Assembly: GCA_023451375.1 (NCBI GenBank)
Contig: JAEXZS010000078.1
Location: forward strand, 62,001-126,000
Direction of reading: 5' to 3'
DNA: 64,000 nucleotides
Source of the DNA: Pseudomonadota bacterium
Lineage (GTDB): Bacteria > Pseudomonadota > Alphaproteobacteria > Caulobacterales > Caulobacteraceae
Below are positions 1 to 8,798 of this stretch, one piece after another (positions within the stretch are counted from its first letter, which is position 1; each line of letters begins with the position of its first letter). The notes beneath the pieces are model-generated. The model was not told the origin of the DNA. It ran no database searches and saw only the letters and a list, made by a program, of their open reading frames with translations. The translations under genes were made by a program, and so were the position numbers.

Positions 1-429
1 GCCCTGCCGCCGCCGGCCGAGGGCACGGCGGAGGCCCGGGCGCGCGTCGCTGTCGCCCGCGCCCTTCAGGCGGACCGGGTCCGCGAGGCAGGCCTGGATC
101 CGTTCCAGGGCCTGAACGCCCGCGCCTCCGGCGAGACGCTGGATCGCTTCGCCACGCCGGACGAGGCGGGCCGCGCCCTGCTGATGCGGGCCGGGCAGGC
201 GGGCGGGCTGACGGCGCGCGGCTGGACCCGTACGCTGCGCCTGGCCCGCACCATCGCCGACCTGGACGGCGCCACGGGCGTCCTGCGCCGCCACATCGCC
301 GAGGCCCTGATCTACCGCCGCGCCACCATCGGCGCCGAGGGGGATTTCGATCGCCGCGTCGCGCAACGCGGCGATGCATCCTTCGGCATGCGGGAGGAGC
401 CGGAGCCGGCGCCTTTCCTCCGTTCGTGA
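1..429 (+). CDS. ComM/YifB-family Mg-chelatase-like AAA ATPase, C-terminal end (partial)
   Basis: The reading frame is open from the first base, so the gene starts upstream of the window; 142 C-terminal residues are visible. The segment LTARGWTRTLRLARTIADLD followed by HIAEALIYRR is the typical end of the YifB/ComM family (Mg_chelatase_C domain). In gamma-proteobacteria ComM is a hexameric helicase acting in branch migration during natural transformation. The last 40 or so residues after that domain are low-complexity and not recognised. Family assignment is firm; the role in this organism is inferred only from the family. Confidence 0.85.
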   Translation, partial: ALPPPAEGTAEARARVAVARALQADRVREAGLDPFQGLNARASGETLDRFATPDEAGRALLMRAGQAGGLTARGWTRTLRLARTIADLDGATGVLRRHIAEALIYRRATIGAEGDFDRRVAQRGDASFGMREEPEPAPFLRS

Positions 430-484
430 GCGGGCAAGGGATTTTAACGCCTGTGCGCTAGATCGGACGCTTGTGGAGGCGATC

Positions 485-1999
485 ATGGCGCGACGCGGGG
501 CGACGAAACGAACCGAGGACCAGGCCGCGCCGGCCGTCGACCCGGCCCAGCAGTTCCTGCGGCTGATGAGCCACGAGATGCGCACCCCGCTGAACGGGGT
601 GATCGGCATGATCAACCTGCTGCAGCGCACGCGTCTGGACGGCGCCCAGCGGGCCTACGCCGAGACCGCGCGCCAGTCCGCCGAGCACCTGCTGGGCCTG
701 GTCAACGACCTGCTGGACTACGCCCGGCTCGAAGCCGGAAAGCTGGAGTTCGACCTGGCGCCGGTGGACCTGGAGGCCATGGTGCGCGGCGTCGCCGAGC
801 TGCTGAGCGCCCGCGCCCATGAGAAGGGGCTGGAGATCGTGTGGTCGGTCGCGGCCGATGTGCCCGACATCGTCGCCGACGAGGGGCGGCTGCGCCAGGT
901 GCTGTTCAACCTGGCTGGAAACGCCGTGAAATTCACCGGCGCCGGCGGCGTCCGCATCGCCGTCGAGCGGGCGGGCGGACGGGCGTCGCGGCCGACCCTG
1001 GCCTTCATCGTCGACGACACGGGCCCGGGCGTGCCGCCCGAGGCGCGCGCCCGCATCTTCGAGGAGTTCGGCCATGTCGATTCCTCCGACGCGGCCCGCT
1101 TCGACGGCGCCGGCCTGGGACTGGCGGTGGTGCGCCGCTTGGCCGAGGCCATGGGCGGAACGGTCTCGGTCGAGGACCGGCGGGGCGGCCCCGGGGCGCG
1201 TTTCCGACTGATCGCGCCCTTCGATCCGGTGGCCGTGGATCGCGGCCGACCGCTGGAAGGGCAGGCCGTCGCCGTCCGCTCGCCCGACCCGTTCGTCGCC
1301 GCCGCCGCCGCCGCCCAGATCGAGGCCTCCGGCGGTCGCATCGATGCGGATGCGGACATCGTCCTGATCGATCACGCCCTGGCCGCGCCCGGCGAGATCG
1401 TGGCCGCTCCGAGCGGCCGCCGCGCCATCGTGCTTCTGCGGCCGGGCGAGCGCGCGCTGATCGAACGTTATCGGGGCGCCGGCTTCCAGGGGTATCTGAT
1501 CAAGCCGTTGCGCCGCGCCTCGCTGGCCGAGCGGGTGCTTGCCGCCGCCGGCGCCGCGCCGGCCCGTCCCGCCGCGCCCCCGCCCGAGGACGACCGCGTC
1601 GCGCCAGCTCGCTTCGCCGGAACCCGCGTCCTGCTGGCCGAGGACAACCCGGTCGGCGCCCTGCTGGCCCGCACCCTGCTGCGGCGCGAGGGCTGCATCG
1701 TCGAGACCGCCGCCACCGGCGAGGAGGCTGTCGCCGCCCTGAAGCGCGCCCGCTACGATCTGGTCTTCATGGACATGCGCATGCCCGGCATGGACGGTCC
1801 GGCCGCCGCGCGCGCCATCCGGGCCGGCGGCGACGCCACGCCGATCCTGGCCCTGACCGCCAACGCCTTCGCCGAGGATCGCCGCCTGTGCCTCGAGGCC
1901 GGCATGAACGACCACCTGGTCAAGCCGCTCGACCCCGAGGCGCTGCGCGCCGCCCTGACCCGCTGGACGAAGCGCGACAACCACGCCAAGGTCGCCTGA
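485..1999 (+). CDS. Soluble hybrid histidine kinase with C-terminal receiver
   Basis: A 504-residue hybrid kinase. A HisKA domain comes first, with phosphoacceptor His30 in SHEMRTPLNG, then HATPase_c with the G1/G2-like DDTGPGVP and GAGLGLAVV. A degenerate receiver-like segment follows (about residues 255-355, ending GYLIKPLRR), and then an intact receiver with Asp430 in FMDMRMPGMDG and the late Lys in HLVKPL. There is no transmembrane or PAS segment, so it is probably cytoplasmic and takes its input from a partner protein. The ATG at 485 is preferred over an upstream in-frame ATG at 374 because the family homology begins here and the upstream extension overlaps the previous gene. Its phosphotransfer target cannot be read from the sequence. 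Confidence 0.9.
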   Translation: MARRGATKRTEDQAAPAVDPAQQFLRLMSHEMRTPLNGVIGMINLLQRTRLDGAQRAYAETARQSAEHLLGLVNDLLDYARLEAGKLEFDLAPVDLEAMVRGVAELLSARAHEKGLEIVWSVAADVPDIVADEGRLRQVLFNLAGNAVKFTGAGGVRIAVERAGGRASRPTLAFIVDDTGPGVPPEARARIFEEFGHVDSSDAARFDGAGLGLAVVRRLAEAMGGTVSVEDRRGGPGARFRLIAPFDPVAVDRGRPLEGQAVAVRSPDPFVAAAAAAQIEASGGRIDADADIVLIDHALAAPGEIVAAPSGRRAIVLLRPGERALIERYRGAGFQGYLIKPLRRASLAERVLAAAGAAPARPAAPPPEDDRVAPARFAGTRVLLAEDNPVGALLARTLLRREGCIVETAATGEEAVAALKRARYDLVFMDMRMPGMDGPAAARAIRAGGDATPILALTANAFAEDRRLCLEAGMNDHLVKPLDPEALRAALTRWTKRDNHAKVA

Positions 2000-2038
2000 G
2001 TTCAGGCGTCCGTGTTCCGGTCGCCGCCGGAGCGTATG

Positions 2039-3802
2039 ATGACCGACAGCAGCCGCGCCCCCGCCGGGGGGAAGCCCGCCGGGCGATTCGGAGGCCTGGC
2101 CGTCTATAGCGAGCGGCGCGTGTTCATCATGCTGCTGCTGGGGTTCTCGGCCGGCCTGCCGAACCTGCTGATCTTCGACACCCTGTCGGCTTGGCTGCGA
2201 GAGAGCGGCCAGACGCTGGAGGTGATCGGCTTCTTCGCCCTGGCCACGCTGAGCTATTCGCTGAAGTTCGTCTGGGCGCCGCTGATCGACCGCACGGCCG
2301 TGCCCTTGCTGACCCCGCTGCTGGGCCATCGCCGGGCCTGGATGCTGGTGACCCAGGCGGTGATCGTCTTCGGACTGTGGTCGATCTCCAGCCTGAATCC
2401 CTCCAACGCCCTGATCGCGATCGCGGGCTTCGCGGCCCTGGTCGGCTTCTTCGGCGCGACCCAGGACATCGTCATCGACGCCTGGCGGATCGAAGCCGCC
2501 GACGACAGCCGCCATGGCGCCATGGCCGCCGCCTACCAGATGGGGTACCGCGTCGCCATGATCGTGGCGGGCGCCGTGCCGCTGGTGCTGGCTGATCTCT
2601 ATAACTGGAATCTGTCCTACGCCGTCATGGCGGCGCTGATGGGCGTCGGCGTCGCCGGCGTTCTATTCGCGCCACGCGAGAAAGCCCATGCGATCCGCGC
2701 CATCCCGGTCGGCGATGTGCGGTCCCGCCCCGCGCTGGAGGGGCTGGAATGGATCGCCCGGTTGTTGGTCATCGTCGCCGCCGCCATGATCATGGGCGCC
2801 GGCCTGACCGGCCAGCCGCTGACGCTGAACGCCCTGCTCGGCCTGTTCGGCCTCGGCGTGGAGGGCAAGGCGGCGGTCGCCGCCGCTTGGGACGCACGGC
2901 CGGAGGGCGTCTATCTGCAGGTGGGGGCGGTGTTCGTCGGCCTGGCCGTGCTGGTCCTGGCCTGCTGGCCGCTGCCCAGGGTGAAGACGCGGCCCGGCGC
3001 CTATCTGGCGGGCTCGTTCGGCCAGCCCCTGGCGGATTTCTACAAGCGGTTCGCGGGGGTGGCGACGCTGATCCTGGCGCTGATCTGCGTCTATCGCCTG
3101 GCCGACTTCGTCCTGAACATCATGAACCCCTTCTACCTGGACCTGGGGTTTACCAAGACGGAACTGGCCGAGGTGCGGAAGGTGTTCGGCGTGATCATGA
3201 CCACGCTGGGCGTCTTCATCGGCGGCTGGTCGGTGGCCCGGCTGGGCCTGATCCGCACCATGGTGGTCGGCGCCTTCATGAGCCCGATCTCGAACCTGGT
3301 GTTCGCCTGGCTGGCGACGCAGGGGCCCAGCCTGCCGGCGCTGACGGTTGCCATCGGGGTCGACAACATCGCGACCGGTTACGCGGGCACGGCGCTGATC
3401 GCCTATATGTCCAGCCTGACGTCCATCGGTTTCACCGCCACCCAGTACGCCCTGTTCAGTTCCCTGTACGCCCTGCCGGGCAAGCTGATCGCGTCGCAGT
3501 CCGGCCGCATCATCGAGGCCTCGGCGCGCGCGGCGGAAGGCGCCGGACCGTTCGCCGTCTTCAGGGGAATGTTCGCCCGGCTGCCTGAGGGCTCCTTGGC
3601 GGCGGGAGCGGCGACCAGCGGCGTCACCCCGGCCGCTCTGGGCGCCGGCTATGTCGTCTTCTTCCTGTATTCGACGGTTATCGGCGTCTTCGCCATCGTC
3701 CTGGCCTTCATCGTCGCCGCCAAACAGACGCGTCTCCAGGCGCGACAGGCGGCGGCCGCCGAAGACCCCGCCGTCGCGGCGACGGAGGGCCAGCCGTCCT
3801 GA
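2039..3802 (+). CDS. AmpG-like MFS transporter
   Basis: A 587-residue protein with about 12-14 hydrophobic segments. The N-terminal motif SAGLPNLLIFDTLSAWLRE and the DIVIDAWRIE segment are typical of the AmpG family, which imports anhydro-muropeptides into the cytoplasm for peptidoglycan recycling. It is longer than E. coli AmpG (about 490 residues), with an insert in the middle and a polar tail. The ATG at 2039 has GGAG six bases upstream; an ATG directly before it at 2036 and a GTG at 2012 are alternatives. It follows the hybrid kinase by 39 bases and may be cotranscribed with it. Substrate is inferred from the family. Confidence 0.85.
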   Translation: MTDSSRAPAGGKPAGRFGGLAVYSERRVFIMLLLGFSAGLPNLLIFDTLSAWLRESGQTLEVIGFFALATLSYSLKFVWAPLIDRTAVPLLTPLLGHRRAWMLVTQAVIVFGLWSISSLNPSNALIAIAGFAALVGFFGATQDIVIDAWRIEAADDSRHGAMAAAYQMGYRVAMIVAGAVPLVLADLYNWNLSYAVMAALMGVGVAGVLFAPREKAHAIRAIPVGDVRSRPALEGLEWIARLLVIVAAAMIMGAGLTGQPLTLNALLGLFGLGVEGKAAVAAAWDARPEGVYLQVGAVFVGLAVLVLACWPLPRVKTRPGAYLAGSFGQPLADFYKRFAGVATLILALICVYRLADFVLNIMNPFYLDLGFTKTELAEVRKVFGVIMTTLGVFIGGWSVARLGLIRTMVVGAFMSPISNLVFAWLATQGPSLPALTVAIGVDNIATGYAGTALIAYMSSLTSIGFTATQYALFSSLYALPGKLIASQSGRIIEASARAAEGAGPFAVFRGMFARLPEGSLAAGAATSGVTPAALGAGYVVFFLYSTVIGVFAIVLAFIVAAKQTRLQARQAAAAEDPAVAATEGQPS

Positions 3803-3889
3803 CGATCCTGCGTCTGAGCTCGGCGGCGTATACGCGAAAGGCCCGCCGGTCGCCCGGCTAGCCTTCCGTTCGTCGGCGGAGGGAGCGGA

Positions 3890-4027
3890 TCAGCGCTTGG
3901 CCTGTTCCGCGCCTTGGCTGACGGCCGAGCCGGCGGCGGAGACGTCGCGGCCGATGCCCGAGATTGTGTTGCAGGCGGATACGGCCAGGGCCGCGGCGGC
4001 CAGGGACAGGGTGATGATCTTACGCAT
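3890..4027 (-). CDS. Entericidin A/B family lipoprotein (copy 1)
   Basis: A 45-residue lipoprotein found by direct translation of the minus strand. It starts MRKIITLSLAAAALAVSACN, with a lipobox ending in Cys19, then TISGIGRDVSAAGSAV, the signature of the entericidin (EcnA/EcnB) family. These are small membrane lipoproteins linked to stress responses; the toxin-antidote role was described in enterobacteria only. A second copy of the same length sits at 41775-41912. Upstream, at 4062-4086 on the minus strand, is GCAAC-N16-CGTT, one mismatch from the EcfG promoter. Confidence 0.85.
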   Translation of the reverse strand: MRKIITLSLAAAALAVSACNTISGIGRDVSAAGSAVSQGAEQAKR

Positions 4028-4061
4028 GGCGGGTTCCCCGTTATAGTGAAGCTTCGCGGTC

Positions 4062-4086
4062 AACGCCGAACCTGGGCTCGGGTTGC
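4062..4086 (-). promoter_or_regulatory. Possible degenerate EcfG promoter before entericidin copy 1
   Basis: On the minus strand GCAAC (4086-4082) and CGTT (4065-4062) are separated by 16 bases, 35 bases before the entericidin start. The first element differs from GGAAC at one position. The call rests mainly on the other entericidin having an exact copy of this promoter. Confidence 0.35.
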
Positions 4087-4244
4087 ACCGCCGGCGACGC
4101 GTCGCCTCGTCCGCCTTGTTTCAGAATGCGGGCGGCCGCGCCATCCTCGAGGCGCTGTTCGCCGCGACGCACGGCGGTCCCGACGGGCTTGCGCGGACCG
4201 TCCGCAGCGGGAAAGGTGCGCCTTCGTTTCACGAGGGGTTGTTC

Positions 4245-6086
4245 ATGCGTCGTCTTCTGATCTCGTCCGTCGCCGTCATGGCGATGCTGTCCGCCGCGCC
4301 GGTCCTGGCCCATGTTCAGGAGCCGGCGCAGCCCGCCGCCGCCGAGGCCCACAGCGAGGACGCGCGGCTGAACGCCTTCTTCGAAGAGGCCTTTCAGGCC
4401 CGCATCGCCCTCAGCCCCCAGACCATGACTTCGCTGGGGATCAAGACCGACCAGGACAGGCTGGACGACGTGTCGGACGCAGCGGCCGAGCGGGCGCTGG
4501 CGCTGCAGGAGGCGCAGCTGGCGCGGATGAAGGCCGAGTTCGATCCCGAGAAGCTGGGCCCTCAGGCCAAGGTCTCCTGGCGGATGTTCGAATACGGCGT
4601 CGAGCAGGCGCGGCTGTCGAACCGCTGGCGCGACTGGGGCTTCCAGTTCGCGGCGAACGGCAATCCGACGACATCGCTGCCGGTGTTCATGATCAACAAC
4701 CACCGCATCTCGAGCGTCGAGGACGCCGAGGCCTATGTCGCGCGCCTGACGGACGCCCAGCGGCAGATGGGGCAGGTGGCCGAGGAGCTGCGCCAGCGCG
4801 CGGCGGCCGGCGTCGTCTCGCCCCGCTTCGTGTTCGAACCGTCGATCGAGAACACCCGCAACGTCATCTCCGGCGCGCCGTTCGACGACGGCGCCGACAA
4901 CCCCGTGTGGGCCGACTTCCAGAAGAAGGTGGGGGCGCTGGAGACCGAGCAGGCGACGAAGGACCGGCTGCTGGCCTCGGCCCGGCAAGCCCTGACCGGA
5001 CCCTACAAACAAGGCTTCGAGACGGTGCTGACGGCCCTGGGCGAGGTCCAGCCGATGGCCGACAGCGACGCGGGCGTGTGGCGACTGCCGCAGGGCGAGG
5101 CCTATTACAACGCTCGCCTCCGCCTCTCGACCACGACCGACCTGACCGCCGACCAGATCCACCAGACCGGGCTGGATGAGGTGGCGCGCATCCAGGCGGA
5201 AATGGAGGTCATCAAGCGGCAGGTCGGGTTCGAGGGGTCGCTGCAGGACTTCTTCGCCTTCCTGAAGACCGATCCGCGCTTCCAGTATCCGAACACGCCC
5301 GAGGGCAAGGAGCAGTATCTGACCGACGCGCGGGCCTTCATCGCCGGCGTGATGGCGGTCGCGCCGCAGTGGTTCTCGACCCTGCCGAAGGCGGCGCTGG
5401 AGGTGCGGGCGGTTGAGCCGTTCCGCGAGGCGACCGCCTCGATCGCATTCTACAACGCGCCGGCGCCGGACGGGTCGCGGCCGGGCATCTACTACGTCAA
5501 TCTGTCGGACATGACCCAGGTGCTGAAGCCGCAGATCGAGGGCATCAGCTATCACGAGGGCGCGCCGGGCCACCACTTCCAGATCGCCTACGCCCAGGAG
5601 ATCGAGGGCCTGCCGCGCTTCCGCCGCTTCGGCGGCTACGGCGCCTATGCTGAAGGCTGGGGACTGTACGCCGAGCAACTGGGCAAGCAGATGGGCTTCT
5701 ATCAGGATCCCTATTCCGACTTCGGCCGCCTTTCGACCGAGCTGTGGCGGGCGGTCCGGCTGGTGACGGACACGGGCCTCCACGCCAAGCAGTGGAGCCG
5801 CGAGCAGGCGATGGAATATTTCCGCCAGAACTCCTTGCTGTCCGAACGTGACATTCAGAAGGAGGTCGAGCGCTACATCACAAATCCCGGCCAAGCGACC
5901 AGCTACAAGATCGGCGAGCTGAAGATCGAGGAGTTGCGCGATCGGGCGATGGCGGCGCTGGGCGACCGGTTCGACATCAAGGCCTTCCATGCGGTGGTGC
6001 TGGGCTCCGGCTCGGTGCCGCTGGACGTGCTAGAGGACCAGGTCGACGCCTGGATCGCCGCTGGCGGCGGCGCGCCGCCTGCCTGA
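4245..6086 (+). CDS. DUF885-family secreted metallopeptidase-like protein
   Basis: A 613-residue protein with a signal peptide (MRRLLISSVAVMAMLSAAPV, cleaved near VLA), so it is exported to the periplasm. HEGAPGHH at residues 437-444 is the conserved zinc-binding-type motif of the DUF885 family, which is uncharacterised in most bacteria and thought to contain dipeptidase-like enzymes. The ATG at 4245 is chosen over the longer open frame from 4083 because it directly precedes the signal peptide. It stands alone, 41 bases before trmD. Family assignment is firm; substrate unknown. Confidence 0.9.
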   Translation: MRRLLISSVAVMAMLSAAPVLAHVQEPAQPAAAEAHSEDARLNAFFEEAFQARIALSPQTMTSLGIKTDQDRLDDVSDAAAERALALQEAQLARMKAEFDPEKLGPQAKVSWRMFEYGVEQARLSNRWRDWGFQFAANGNPTTSLPVFMINNHRISSVEDAEAYVARLTDAQRQMGQVAEELRQRAAAGVVSPRFVFEPSIENTRNVISGAPFDDGADNPVWADFQKKVGALETEQATKDRLLASARQALTGPYKQGFETVLTALGEVQPMADSDAGVWRLPQGEAYYNARLRLSTTTDLTADQIHQTGLDEVARIQAEMEVIKRQVGFEGSLQDFFAFLKTDPRFQYPNTPEGKEQYLTDARAFIAGVMAVAPQWFSTLPKAALEVRAVEPFREATASIAFYNAPAPDGSRPGIYYVNLSDMTQVLKPQIEGISYHEGAPGHHFQIAYAQEIEGLPRFRRFGGYGAYAEGWGLYAEQLGKQMGFYQDPYSDFGRLSTELWRAVRLVTDTGLHAKQWSREQAMEYFRQNSLLSERDIQKEVERYITNPGQATSYKIGELKIEELRDRAMAALGDRFDIKAFHAVVLGSGSVPLDVLEDQVDAWIAAGGGAPPA

Positions 6087-6127
6087 GCCTCGCCTTTCGC
6101 GGCGCGGAGCGGTAAAGGGCGCGCGCC

Positions 6128-6850
6128 ATGCCCTTCACCGCCACCGTCCTGACCATGTTCCCCGAGGCCTTTCCGGGGCCGCTCGGCGTGTCGCTGATCG
6201 GCACGGCCTGGCGCGAGAAGGGGCTGTGGAGCCTGGAGACGCTGGACATCCGCGACTTTTCCGAAGATAAGCGCGGCTTCCTGGACGACACCCCCGCGGG
6301 TGGCGGCCCGGGACAGGTACTCAAGGCGGACGTGGTGGGCCGGGCGCTGGACAGCGTTGCAGGCTCGCCCAACTCTCTCGGGGGCAGGCCGCTTTTGTAC
6401 ATGAGCGCCCGGGGTCGGCCCCTGACCCAGGCGCGTGTCAAGGCATGGGCGCAGGCGGACGGGATCACCGTCCTTTGCGGTCGTTTCGAGGGGGTGGACC
6501 AGCGGGTGCTCGACGCGCGCGGGTTCGAGGAGGTCTCGGTCGGAGACGCGGTGCTCGCCGGCGGCGAGGCGGCGGCGATGGTCGTGATCGAGGCGTGCGT
6601 ACGACTGATCCCCGGAGTGCTGGGCCAGGCCGAGAGCCTGAGTTCGGAGAGCTTCGAGGACGGCCTTCTGGAACACCCGCAGTACACGCGACCGCGGACG
6701 TTCGAGGGGCTGGAGATACCCGAGGTGCTGCTGTCGGGCGATCACAAGCGGATCGCGCAATGGCGGACGGCGCAGCGAGAAGAGACCACGCGAGAGCGGC
6801 GCCCGGACCTCTGGGCGGCCCATCTCGCCAAATCCCACCGCAAGGCCTGA
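6128..6850 (+). CDS. trmD: tRNA (guanine-37-N1) methyltransferase
   Basis: TrmD methylates G37 of tRNAs next to the anticodon using S-adenosylmethionine, preventing +1 frameshifts. The 240-residue protein shows AGGGPGQVLKADVV (57-70), the knotted cofactor-binding region with CGRFEGVDQRV (118-128), and SVGDAVLAGGE (137-147). The last corresponds to the usual SIGDYVLSGGE, with the Tyr replaced by Ala. The length is near the family norm. It is followed after 70 bases by rplS, the usual ribosomal operon arrangement. Confidence 0.97.
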   Translation: MPFTATVLTMFPEAFPGPLGVSLIGTAWREKGLWSLETLDIRDFSEDKRGFLDDTPAGGGPGQVLKADVVGRALDSVAGSPNSLGGRPLLYMSARGRPLTQARVKAWAQADGITVLCGRFEGVDQRVLDARGFEEVSVGDAVLAGGEAAAMVVIEACVRLIPGVLGQAESLSSESFEDGLLEHPQYTRPRTFEGLEIPEVLLSGDHKRIAQWRTAQREETTRERRPDLWAAHLAKSHRKA

Positions 6851-6862
6851 CCTTGCGGATAC

Positions 6863-6878
6863 GCGGGGCTCGCCCCGC
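6863..6878 (+). other. Short intercistronic hairpin between trmD and rplS
   Basis: GCGGGG and CCCCGC pair around a CTCG loop, with no T tract. It lies in the 70-base gap before rplS and could stabilise or attenuate the shared transcript. Confidence 0.4.
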
Positions 6879-6920
6879 CAAATCACAGGCAAAGGGCGAC
6901 CAAGCCCGAGGAGAAGAGAA

Positions 6921-7346
6921 ATGAATATCGTTCAGCAGCTCGCTGCCGAAGAAAAAGCCCGTGTCCTGGGCGAACGCAAGATTCCGGAATTCCAGCCGGG
7001 CGACACCCTGCGCGTCAACGTGCGCATCAAGGAAGGCGACCGTGAACGCATCCAGGCGTTCGAAGGCGTCTGCATCGCCCGCGACGGCACGGGCGTGAAC
7101 GAGACCTTCACCGTCCGCAAGATCTCCTTCGGCGAAGGCGTCGAGCGCAAATTCCCCATCCTGTCGCCCAACGTCGACTCGATCGAGGTGAAGCGTCGCG
7201 GCGTCGTGCGTCGCGCCAAGCTGTATTACCTGCGCGATCGTCGCGGCAAGTCGGCCCGGATCGCCGAGCGCCAGACGGTTCGTCCCGCCAAGGGCGTCGT
7301 GGTCCCCGAGAGCGGTTCGGGCGACAAGGGCGGCGACGAAGCCTGA
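6921..7346 (+). CDS. rplS: 50S ribosomal protein L19
   Basis: L19 sits at the 30S-50S interface of the ribosome. The 141-residue protein has the family core, including PGDTLRVNVRIKEGDRERIQ, FEGVCIARDG and FPILSPNVDSIEVKRRGVVR. It is longer than the E. coli protein (115 residues) because of a charged C-terminal tail, common in alphaproteobacteria. A ribosome-binding site, GAGGAGAAG, precedes the ATG. A strong terminator follows 20 bases after the stop codon. Confidence 0.98.
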   Translation: MNIVQQLAAEEKARVLGERKIPEFQPGDTLRVNVRIKEGDRERIQAFEGVCIARDGTGVNETFTVRKISFGEGVERKFPILSPNVDSIEVKRRGVVRRAKLYYLRDRRGKSARIAERQTVRPAKGVVVPESGSGDKGGDEA

Positions 7347-7365
7347 TCTCGGCTTTCCACCCGAA

Positions 7366-7404
7366 AAAAGAAGGCCCGGCGGATGCGCCGGGCCTTCTTC
7401 TTTT
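7366..7404 (+). terminator. Rho-independent terminator after rplS, probably bidirectional
   Basis: AAGAAGGCCCGGCG (7368-7381) pairs perfectly with CGCCGGGCCTTCTT (7386-7399) around the loop GATG. A T-rich run follows on the plus strand and an A-rich run precedes it, so it could also end the convergent DUF2383 transcript. Confidence 0.9.
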
Positions 7405-7890
7405 CTAGGTCGGATAGAGGGGGCTGGAGGCGTCGCGCTGACTCTGCAGGCTGTGTTTCAGCTCGTGCATCTGGTCGTGGCCGGCCTTCACCGTCTCATA
7501 GTTCCGGCGCACCGTCTCGCGCGTGGTGGCGGAGATGTGCGCGTCGTGCAGCGCGCGCTCGAACTTCTGGGTGATGAAGCCCTCGCCGCTCTCGATGGAG
7601 CCGACGACGGAATCGTCATTGCGCAGCAGGGCGTGCTTGATGTCGAGGAAGGCGCGGTGGGCCTTGGCCAGGATAGAGCCTTCCGCTTCCGGGTCGCCGC
7701 CCATGCCGCGCACGGCCGCGGAAAGGTCGTCGGCCACCTGTCGGCGCTCAAAGCTGCGGCGCTCGAAAAGGGTGCGATAGTGGGGGTCGTCGGTCTCCGC
7801 GGCGGCCTCGCGATAGCCGTCGGCGCTGTCCAGGGTGGTCTCGATCAGGCTGTTCAGGACCTTGATGTCGTGGTCGTTGGGCGTGCTCAT
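7405..7890 (-). CDS. PA2169-type four-helix-bundle protein (DUF2383)
   Basis: A 161-residue, mostly helical protein starting MSTPNDHDIKVLNSLIETTL. Segments such as GYREAAAE, LFERRSFERRQVADDL and GSILAKAHRAFLDIK match the DUF2383 ferritin-like four-helix family. Members are often stress-induced but their biochemistry is unknown. The longer frame extending upstream is a shadow of the dioxygenase gene; the ATG at 7890 marks where the family homology begins. I saw no EcfG promoter in the 68 bases upstream. Confidence 0.88.
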   Translation of the reverse strand: MSTPNDHDIKVLNSLIETTLDSADGYREAAAETDDPHYRTLFERRSFERRQVADDLSAAVRGMGGDPEAEGSILAKAHRAFLDIKHALLRNDDSVVGSIESGEGFITQKFERALHDAHISATTRETVRRNYETVKAGHDQMHELKHSLQSQRDASSPLYPT

Positions 7891-7958
7891 CTCGATCGCT
7901 CCTTTTCGCGGTCGAGAAGAAAACCCGGAATCGACGGCGGCGGTTGCTCCCGGCCCCG

Positions 7959-8756
7959 TCAAAGTTTCGTGCGGAGCGACCAGAGCTCGGGGAAACAGCG
8001 GCGCGTCAGGGTCGAGGCCAGATAGGCCACCCCTTCGGTTCCGCCGGTGCCGCGTCGGCGGCCGATGATGCGCTCGACCGTGACGACGTGCTTGTGCCGC
8101 CAGGTCAAAAGGGCGTCGTCCAGGTCGACCAGCTTCTCCGCCAGCTGGTAGAGCGGCCACCAGCGTTCGGTGTCGCGATAGACCTCCAGCCAGGCCGCCT
8201 CGACGGCCTCGGAGGGTTCGTAGGGCTGGGTCACGTCGCGGTTCAGCACCTCCGCCGGGACCGGAAGACCGGCGAGCGCCAGTTGGGCCAGGGCGTCGTC
8301 GTACAGGCTGGGCGCGGCGAGCGCCGCCCGGAGCGCGGCATGCGCCTGGGGCCGATTCTCGTGGAACTTCAGGAAGGTCGGGTCCTTCAGCCCCAGCATG
8401 GTCTCGAAGCGCCGGAACTGGTCGCTCTGGAAGCCGGAGGAGGAGCCGAGCACGCCCCGGAACTTGAGATAGTCGGCCGGGGTCATGGTCGACAGGATGT
8501 CCCAGCTCTGGGTCATCACCGACTGGATGCGGCTGACGCGGGCCAGGCTCTTGTAGGCGGGCACCAGATCGCCGGCCCGGATCAGCCCCTGGGCCAGCGC
8601 CACCTCGTGCAGGATCTGCTTGAGCCACAGCTCCTTGGTCTGGTGGATGATGACGAACAGCATCTCGTCGTGCTGATCCGACAGGGGGTGCTGTGCGGCC
8701 AGCAGGTCGTCCAGGGCCAGGTAGCCGGCGTAGGTCATTTCGCTGGATCGGGTCAT
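7959..8756 (-). CDS. kynA: Tryptophan 2,3-dioxygenase
   Basis: The heme enzyme that opens the indole ring of L-tryptophan to give N-formylkynurenine, the first step of the kynurenine pathway. The 265-residue length is normal for bacterial TDO. Diagnostic segments are FVIIHQTKELWLKQ (34-47, with active-site His38), SWDILSTMTPADYLKFR, GSSSGFQS, and HKHVVTVERIIG followed by GTGGTEG. The His in the latter segment is the heme ligand region. It lies 42 bases downstream of an alpha/beta hydrolase on the same strand. A kynureninase-like gene is at 32168. Confidence 0.95.
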   Translation of the reverse strand: MTRSSEMTYAGYLALDDLLAAQHPLSDQHDEMLFVIIHQTKELWLKQILHEVALAQGLIRAGDLVPAYKSLARVSRIQSVMTQSWDILSTMTPADYLKFRGVLGSSSGFQSDQFRRFETMLGLKDPTFLKFHENRPQAHAALRAALAAPSLYDDALAQLALAGLPVPAEVLNRDVTQPYEPSEAVEAAWLEVYRDTERWWPLYQLAEKLVDLDDALLTWRHKHVVTVERIIGRRRGTGGTEGVAYLASTLTRRCFPELWSLRTKL

Positions 8757-8798
8757 GGCCCGCTATCGCCCGGCCGCTGGATCGGCGCAAGCCGAGGC

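Noticed and set aside
458..2515. 685-codon open frame on the minus strand across the hybrid kinase and transporter
   Set aside because: Its translation is low-complexity Gly/Gln/Arg-rich with no domain, while both plus-strand genes there have clear motifs. It is a shadow frame of high-G+C DNA.
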